Source: an uncultured Bacillota bacterium | Lineage (GTDB): Bacteria; Bacillota; Clostridia; Oscillospirales; Oscillospiraceae | Direction of reading: 5' to 3' | Assembly (NCBI GenBank): GCA_947645675.1 | Contig: CANSDP010000013.1 | Location: 1 to 53,013, forward strand | DNA length: 53,013 bases | Part shown: positions 48,358 to 53,013 of the stretch, one piece after another | How the letters are laid out: every line of letters begins with the position of its first letter | Position numbering within the stretch: position 1 is the first letter of the stretch | The notes under the pieces: generated by a model | What the model was told of the DNA's origin: nothing | Seen by the model: only the letters and a program-made list of their open reading frames with translations | Database searches by the model: none | Position numbers and translations under genes: made by a program

Positions 48358-50331
48358 ATGAACAGTATCCGAAAAAAGATCACAGTAAGTCTGATCGCGA
48401 CCGTACTCATCGCGCTGACTGCCGTTGGGGCGTCCAGCATTTTCCTAAATTACCGCAGCACCCTCGTCACGGTAGAGCAGATGATGGGCGAAACCGCCAT
48501 CCTGGCGGCGGAGCGGATTGAGCAGGAGCTCACCGCCTATAAAAATGTGGCGATGGACACCGGCTTCATCGCTCAGCTTTCCAGCGGGAGCACCACCGTG
48601 GAGGAGAAGCAGGCTATCATTGACGAGCGGGTCAACACCCACGGCTTCCAGCGGGGCAACCTGATCAGCGCCGGGGGCTACAGCCTCTTTGACGGCAAGG
48701 ACTATTCCGACCGGGAATACGTCCAGCAGGCGCTCAAGGGCAACGTCTATGTGTCTGAGCCTCTGGTCAGCAAGATCACCGGAGAGCTGTCCATCATGGT
48801 CGCCGCCCCCGTCTACGCCCACGGGAGCCGGGACAGCCAGATTGCGGGCGTGGTCTATTTCGTGCCCCCGGAGACCTTCCTGAACGACATCGTGTCCTCT
48901 ATCAGGATCAGCGAGGGGTGCCGGGCCTATATGATTAACAAGTCGGGCGACACCATCGCCGACGTTACCCTGGACACCATCACCACCCAGAATGTGGAAA
49001 AGGAGGCCCAGAGCGACTCCTCCCTGAAGAGCCGGGCAGTCCTGCATGAGTCGATGCGCCAGGGCAAGAGCGGCTTCGGCAGTGTCCGCGGCGACGGCGA
49101 GTCCTACTTCCTGGCCTACGCCCCCGTGGGCGGAACGGACGGCTGGAGCCTGGCTGTTGAGGCCCCCCAGTCGGTCTATCTGGCGGATACATATGTTGGC
49201 ATGATGATCAATCTGGCGGTGGTGCTTGTCTCCATTCTGGCCTCCATCGTGGTGGCCCTGAAGCTGTCCTCCAACATCAGCGTCCCCATGCGGGCCTGCG
49301 CCGAGCGGATGAAGAAGATGGTCCAGGGCGACCTGGACTCCCCCGTTCCCGAGGTGGTGGGCCGGGACGAGACGGCGGAGCTGACCCGCTCCACCGTGGA
49401 GATGATTGAGACGCTGAATCTCATCATCCGGGACATCGACTATCTGCTCACCGAGCTGGCCGGCCAGAATTTCGACGTCCGGTCGAAGCATCGGGACATC
49501 TATGTGGGGGATTTTGAAAAAATCCTGCGGAACATCCACGACATGAAGAGCTCCCTCAGCGGCACCCTGCGGCAGATCGACGCCTCCGCCGGACAGGTCT
49601 CCTCGGCCAGCGGACAGGTGTCCAACGGGGCCCAGAGCCTGAGCCAGGGCGCCATTGAGCAGGCCAGCGCCGTGGAGGAGCTGGCGGCCACCATCAGTGA
49701 CATCTCCACCAGCGCTAAGACCACCGCCTCCGCAGCCGAGGAGGCCGGCCGGTTCGTGGCCCAGGCCGGGGGACAGCTGAGCACCAGTGTGGAGTACGTC
49801 AAGGACCTGAACGCGGCCATGGAGAAGATCTCCAATTCCTCGGTGGAGATCGGCAAGATCATTGCCACCATTGAGGATATCGCCTTCCAGACCAACATTC
49901 TGGCCCTGAACGCCGCCGTGGAGGCCGCCCGGGCGGGAACCGCCGGCAAGGGCTTCGCCGTGGTGGCCGACGAGGTGCGCAACCTGGCCTCCAAGTCCGA
50001 CAAGGCGGCCAAGGCCACCAAGGACCTGATTGAGGGCTCCATTAGCGCTGTGACCGAGGGCGGTCAGGTGGTGAACAAGGTCACGGAGGCTCTTCAGCAG
50101 ACCAACGAGAGCGCCCGGCAGGTGACTGCCCAGATGGACATTGTGGTCAGCGCCGTGGAGGAGCAGACCGCCGCTATCGCTCAGGTGACCGAGGGGGTGG
50201 ACCAGATTTCCGCCGTGGTCCAGACCAACTCCGCCACCGCCCAGGAATCCGCCGCGTCCAGCGAGGAGCTGTCCGCCGAGGCGGCCAGCCTGAAGCAGCT
50301 GGTGGGCCGGTTTGTCCTGGCCAGGGACTGA
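48358..50331 (+). CDS. Methyl-accepting chemotaxis protein
   Basis: 657 residues from ATG 48358, GAGGTG 7 nt upstream (the GTG at 48349 is part of that site). Helix 1 [20 protein letters not shown], a dCache-like periplasmic-side domain (about 35-280, with [20 protein letters not shown]), helix 2 [23 protein letters not shown], and the MA signalling domain with hairpin tip [20 protein letters not shown]. Signals to CheA. No flagellar or che genes are in the window. dCache ligands are often amino acids or organic acids. Confidence 0.95.
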   Translation: MNSIRKKITVSLIATVLIALTAVGASSIFLNYRSTLVTVEQMMGETAILAAERIEQELTAYKNVAMDTGFIAQLSSGSTTVEEKQAIIDERVNTHGFQRGNLISAGGYSLFDGKDYSDREYVQQALKGNVYVSEPLVSKITGELSIMVAAPVYAHGSRDSQIAGVVYFVPPETFLNDIVSSIRISEGCRAYMINKSGDTIADVTLDTITTQNVEKEAQSDSSLKSRAVLHESMRQGKSGFGSVRGDGESYFLAYAPVGGTDGWSLAVEAPQSVYLADTYVGMMINLAVVLVSILASIVVALKLSSNISVPMRACAERMKKMVQGDLDSPVPEVVGRDETAELTRSTVEMIETLNLIIRDIDYLLTELAGQNFDVRSKHRDIYVGDFEKILRNIHDMKSSLSGTLRQIDASAGQVSSASGQVSNGAQSLSQGAIEQASAVEELAATISDISTSAKTTASAAEEAGRFVAQAGGQLSTSVEYVKDLNAAMEKISNSSVEIGKIIATIEDIAFQTNILALNAAVEAARAGTAGKGFAVVADEVRNLASKSDKAAKATKDLIEGSISAVTEGGQVVNKVTEALQQTNESARQVTAQMDIVVSAVEEQTAAIAQVTEGVDQISAVVQTNSATAQESAASSEELSAEAASLKQLVGRFVLARD

Positions 50332-50355
50332 CAGCCCCTTTGAAGCAATGACAGC

Positions 50356-50385
50356 AAACCCCCGCGGCTCAAAGCCGCGGGGGTT
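50356..50385. terminator. Bidirectional terminator
   Basis: AACCCCCGCGGCT-CAA-AGCCGCGGGGGTT, 13-bp perfect stem then TGTTCT on the plus strand; between convergent chemoreceptor and spmB genes. Confidence 0.85.
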
Positions 50386-50388
50386 GTT

Positions 50389-50910
50389 CTATCCAAAGCA
50401 GACCCGGACCGCCCAGGCGGCGGCGAGAAAGCCGGTGAGGTCGGCGCAGAGGGCGGCGGGGATGGCATAGCGGGTCTTGGTGACGCCCACGGCGCCAAAG
50501 TAGACGGCGACGGTATAGAAGGTGGTCTCGGTGGAGCCCAGCATGACGGCGGCGGTGCGGCCCAGAGCAGAGTCGGGACCGTAGGTGGCGATCAGCTCGG
50601 AGCCCACCCCCAGGGCGGCGGAGCCGCTCACCGGCCGGACCAGCATCAGGGGCAGCAGCTCCGGGGACAGGCCCAGACGGCCCATAACCGGGGCCAGGAG
50701 CCCCGCCAGCAGGTCCAGCGCCCCCGAGGCCCGGAGCATATACACCGCTGTCAGAAGCCCGACCAGGGAGGGCACAATGCGAAGCAGGGTATCCAGCCCC
50801 GCCCCCGCCCCCCGGACCAGGGCGGCGTATACGTCCACCCGGCGAAAGGCGGCGTAGAGGGCCACCCCTCCGATAATGAGGGGGACCAGCATGGTAAAGA
50901 ACAGATCCAT
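50389..50910 (-). CDS. spmB: Spore maturation protein SpmB
   Basis: 173 residues from ATG 50910 (MDLFFTMLVPLIIGGVALYA), GGAGG 8 nt upstream. Nucleoside-recognition (Gate) membrane domain: RVDVYAALVRGAGAGLDTLL, VRPVSGSAALGVGSELIATY, LGSTETTFYTVAVYFGAVGV. Works with SpmA in spore core dehydration. The frame stays open upstream through spmA, but the start after spmA matches the family. Confidence 0.92.
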   Translation of the reverse strand: MDLFFTMLVPLIIGGVALYAAFRRVDVYAALVRGAGAGLDTLLRIVPSLVGLLTAVYMLRASGALDLLAGLLAPVMGRLGLSPELLPLMLVRPVSGSAALGVGSELIATYGPDSALGRTAAVMLGSTETTFYTVAVYFGAVGVTKTRYAIPAALCADLTGFLAAAWAVRVCFG

Positions 50911-50912
50911 GG

Positions 50913-51491
50913 TCACGCCCTCCACACCTTGGAAAACGCCTTGCACGCCAAGATCCCCACCCCCACCGACAGGGCCGAGGCCAGCCACACGGCGGGGAGG
51001 ATGTCGAAGGGGGTCTGACAGCCCTGGGCGGCCCGGACGGAGGCCACGGTGGTGGGGATGAGCTGAATGGAGGCGGTGTTGCATACCACCAGCATGCACA
51101 GTCCGTCGGAGGCCGTGCCGGGACTGCTCCGGGCCAGTCCCCGGGCGGCTTCCAGACCCAGGGGGGTGGCGGCGTTGCCCAGGCCCAGCAGATTGGCGGA
51201 CACATTGGCGGAGATGGCGTCCATAGTGCGCCGGTCTCCCGCCGCCTGGGGGAAGAGCCGGCGCAGAAGAGGGGCCAGCAGCCGGGACAGCTGGCCGGCC
51301 AGCCCCGACTGCCGCATGACCTCCATCACCCCCGTCCACAGACACAGCATCCCCGCGATGGACAGGGACAGCTCCACCGCCGCCGCCGCCCCCTCTGCGG
51401 CGGCGGCGGCAACCTCCGGGCCCCGTCCGGCGGCCAGGCCGCAGAGGATGGAGAGCGCCACCATCCCCGTCCAAATCACTGTCATTGTCAT
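50913..51491 (-). CDS. spmA: Spore maturation protein SpmA
   Basis: 192 residues, AAGGAG 10 nt before ATG 51491. Membrane protein with Gate domain: ALSIAGMLCLWTGVMEVMRQ-like, SANVSANLLGLGNAATPLGL, VVCNTASIQLIPTTVASVRA. Ends 2 nt before spmB. Alanine-rich helix 2 (PEVAAAAAEGAAAAVELS) is normal for the GC content. Needed in Bacillus for spore core dehydration. Confidence 0.92.
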   Translation of the reverse strand: MTMTVIWTGMVALSILCGLAAGRGPEVAAAAAEGAAAAVELSLSIAGMLCLWTGVMEVMRQSGLAGQLSRLLAPLLRRLFPQAAGDRRTMDAISANVSANLLGLGNAATPLGLEAARGLARSSPGTASDGLCMLVVCNTASIQLIPTTVASVRAAQGCQTPFDILPAVWLASALSVGVGILACKAFSKVWRA

Positions 51492-51639
51492 TTCCGATCA
51501 TCTCCTTGTCCCATCTATACGGGGCCAATTGGAAAATCATGTCTGCGGAGAAAACGAAAATTTACAAAAAAATCCAGCTCATACCCCCTTTTCCACAAAA
51601 ATTCTACATTTTTCACCCCAATTTACCTGATAGAAACAG

Positions 51640-51668
51640 TTGACAGGGTGTTTTTTTGCCGTTAAAAT
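51640..51668 (+). promoter_or_regulatory. Promoter of the AbrB-like gene
   Basis: TTGACA (51640-51645), 17 bp, TAAAAT (51663-51668). The region 51492-51639 shows no other feature. Confidence 0.78.
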
Positions 51669-51739
51669 AGTAACGAGAGGAAATGAGGTCGGGCGGACAT
51701 ATCCGCCCGGATTTGGAACAGATCAAAAGGAGGCATTTT

Positions 51740-51991
51740 ATGAAATCCACTGGCATTGTCCGAAAGGTGGACGAACTGGGCCGCATCGTACTGCCCATCG
51801 AACTGCGCCGTACACTGGATATCGAGGAGAAGGACTCCTTGGAGATCTATATGGACGGCCCGTCTATCGTGCTGAAAAAATTTCAGCCCGCGTGTATTTT
51901 CTGCGACGGAGAAAAAGACATCATTGAGTTTCGAGGTAAAAACATCTGTCCCCGCTGTTTCCAGGAGATGGGGATGTTTTTCCGCAAGTAA
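51740..51991 (+). CDS. AbrB/SpoVT-family transition-state regulator with zinc knuckle
   Basis: 83 residues from ATG 51740 (MKSTGIVRKVDELGRIVLPI), AAAAGGAGG upstream. N-terminal swapped-hairpin AbrB DNA-binding domain (residues 1-47: RIVLPIELRRTLDIEEKDSL, EIYMDG). C-terminal CIFCDGEKDIIEFRGKNICP and CFQEM, with two CxxC pairs, forms a small zinc-binding element. Likely controls stationary-phase or sporulation genes. Strong own promoter and terminator. Confidence 0.93.
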   Translation: MKSTGIVRKVDELGRIVLPIELRRTLDIEEKDSLEIYMDGPSIVLKKFQPACIFCDGEKDIIEFRGKNICPRCFQEMGMFFRK

Positions 51992-51997
51992 GCAGGG

Positions 51998-52025
51998 GCT
52001 CCCCTCCGTCCGGAGGGGAGCCTTT
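51998..52025 (+). terminator. Terminator of the AbrB-like gene
   Basis: GGCTCCCCTCC-GTCC-GGAGGGGAGCC then TTTTT. Confidence 0.93.
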
Positions 52026-52040
52026 TTGCGGAGGAAAAGA

Positions 52041-52077
52041 AGACCGCCTCCCCTGCAGCAACTCGGGGGAGGCGGTG
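52041..52077 (-). terminator. Terminator of the secreted unknown gene
   Basis: ACCGCCTCCCC / GGGGAGGCGGT stem, with CTTCTTTTCC after it on the minus strand. Confidence 0.75.
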
Positions 52078-52088
52078 ATCAAGGAGGT

Positions 52089-52721
52089 TCAAGCATTCAC
52101 GGTCAAGGTGTCGATGGCAAAACCGAACATGGAGTCGGTGGCCTTGAGGCCGGCCTGGAAGTTAGCCAGCACCTCGCCGCTGGCCAGGTAGATCAGAGAT
52201 CCGGTGAGGATCATTCCATCCTGGCCGTTCTGAAGGCTGTCCATCTGGATCTGGACCGGGCCGGTTTCGCCGCAGACCAGGATGTAGCCCTGGGAGGCGT
52301 TGTCATAGTTGATGCGGTCCCAAAGCTCCTCGGGCAGGGGGCCCAGCTCGTCGAGCTGGATGCCCAGCGCGGAGGCGTAGTCCCGGACAGTCTCTTCAAG
52401 GAGGAAAAGCTCGCCGTTGGATTCGTCGCAGCGGCTGTCCAGCTCTCCATAGAGGGAGAGCATGTTGTACAGGCTTTCCCAGGCCAGCGCGGTGTCGGTC
52501 CGGTCGAACTCGTCCGCGTCGTGGTTCAGCATGGCCAGAATCAGACCGTGAACGGCGGGAAGCATGGCCTCTGGGGCGGCGTTCCCGGCGGGCGTGTCCC
52601 CGGGGACGAAATCCTGGGCGGACACAGGGAGAGCATCCTCCTCATGGCCGGCCAGGGCCGTATTGCCAAGCGGGACAATGAGCATAGAGGCAATCAGTGT
52701 GGTCAACAGAATTTTTTTCAT
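52089..52721 (-). CDS. Secreted protein of unknown function
   Basis: 210 residues, AAAGGAGG 8-10 nt before ATG 52721. MKKILLTTLIASMLIVPLGN then TALA-G is a Sec signal with signal peptidase I site. The mature part is acidic and soluble (HEEDALPVSAQDFVPGD, LELDSRCDESNGELFL-like, LAWESLYNMLSLYGELDSR). One cysteine pair at most (CDES, CGET). No family recognised; no obvious wall anchor. Monocistronic. Confidence 0.8.
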   Translation of the reverse strand: MKKILLTTLIASMLIVPLGNTALAGHEEDALPVSAQDFVPGDTPAGNAAPEAMLPAVHGLILAMLNHDADEFDRTDTALAWESLYNMLSLYGELDSRCDESNGELFLLEETVRDYASALGIQLDELGPLPEELWDRINYDNASQGYILVCGETGPVQIQMDSLQNGQDGMILTGSLIYLASGEVLANFQAGLKATDSMFGFAIDTLTVNA

Positions 52722-52901
52722 GAGGTGGGTCCTCCTTTCCCTAATGTGCTTTTAGTTTAGCACGCCTGTTCTGTTACCATCTTATCGAATCCATTACGAG
52801 TTAGTAAAAAAATGGTTACAAATCAGTTTCAGTTTTTAACAGCCCGTCCTCATTCGTAACTTATGCGCCCCGGGGGGAGGATATTCATGGTTTTTCTTTG
52901 G

Positions 52902-52930
52902 TTGACCGGGGAGAGGGTTTGGGGTACAAT
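52902..52930 (+). promoter_or_regulatory. Outward-facing promoter near the window end
   Basis: TTGACC (52902-52907), 17 bp, TACAAT (52925-52930). Transcription would begin near 52937 and pass through the hairpin repeat toward a gene outside the window. Confidence 0.5.
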
Positions 52931-52939
52931 GGAAAAAAG

Positions 52940-53013
52940 CCTCCCTCTCAGAGGGAGGTGGCACGGCGAAGCCGTGTCGGAGGGAGTCCGGAAAACTCCC
53001 TCAGTCAGCCTGC
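52940..53013. repeat. Multi-hairpin repeat element (cut by window end)
   Basis: Three hairpins in a row: CCTCCCTC-TCA-GAGGGAGG (52940-52958), CACGGC-GAA-GCCGTG (52962-52976), GAGGGAGT-CCGGAAA-ACTCCCTC (52980-53002). No coding sense. Similar tandem-hairpin repeats are dispersed in gut Clostridia genomes as far as I recall; the copy number here cannot be known from one window. Confidence 0.7.

Noticed and set aside
50389-51540. Continuous minus-strand frame that would fuse an N-terminal extension to SpmB
   Set aside because: The extension is an out-of-frame reading of spmA; SpmB has its own ribosome binding site and family-like start at 50910.

Overview
The window (53 kb, high GC) looks like chromosome of an anaerobic, endospore-forming, butyrate-producing member of the Clostridia, most likely an Oscillospiraceae gut bacterium near Flavonifractor, Lawsonibacter or Intestinimonas. 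The reasons are a spoIIA operon (spoIIAA-spoIIAB-sigF), spmA-spmB, ptb-buk, iorAB, strong AGGAGG ribosome binding sites, textbook sigma-A promoters with 16-18 bp spacers, GC-rich third codon positions, and scattered GTAGGGGCGG-type palindromic repeats. The genus is an inference; no rRNA gene is present.

Layout. 1-531 is the 3' end of rplA. 585-2720 is a lower-GC accessory patch: an S-layer-homology exported protein, a small XRE regulator and a hicAB toxin-antitoxin pair. 2760-9628 is an acyl/aryl-CoA module: an AMP-forming acyl-CoA ligase divergent from a TrpR/YerC-like regulator, which is followed by iorA, iorB, a small unknown protein, a phenylacetate-CoA ligase and a tandem-ACT protein. 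9664-15128 on the minus strand holds a VanRS-like two-component system, a split chromate transporter and ychF. 15190-23244 on the plus strand is mostly physiology: mntP, a dicarboxylate-type symporter, a HAD phosphatase, an orphan KdpDE-like two-component system and ptb-buk, with minus-strand bactofilin and queT between them. 23307-30908 holds cstA with an unknown partner, an LtaS-like sulfatase-fold membrane protein that probably starts at CTG, a 51-aa small protein, an aldose-epimerase homologue and an SNF-family symporter.

31199-42098 is the most coherent system: galE, a sugar-1-phosphate nucleotidyltransferase, a NahK-like sugar 1-kinase, a PocR-AraC regulator, a carbohydrate ABC transporter (binding lipoprotein plus two permeases), nagB-nagA and an MsmK-type ATPase. 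Together these suggest import of amino sugars or their oligosaccharides (mucin type) and two routes for them: NagA/NagB into glycolysis, and anomeric kinase/nucleotidyltransferase/GalE into UDP-sugars. Three GTACG sites about 20 bp apart precede a promoter with a good -10 and poor -35, which fits an AraC-activated promoter.

42174-53013 holds a MATE exporter, a TPP riboswitch with thiT, a Cof-type HAD phosphatase, the spoIIA operon, an AraC regulator divergent from a methyl-accepting chemotaxis protein, spmAB, an AbrB-like regulator with a zinc knuckle, and a secreted unknown protein. The last 80 bases are a multi-hairpin repeat behind an outward-facing promoter. No tRNA, rRNA, CRISPR array, insertion sequence or prophage was recognised.
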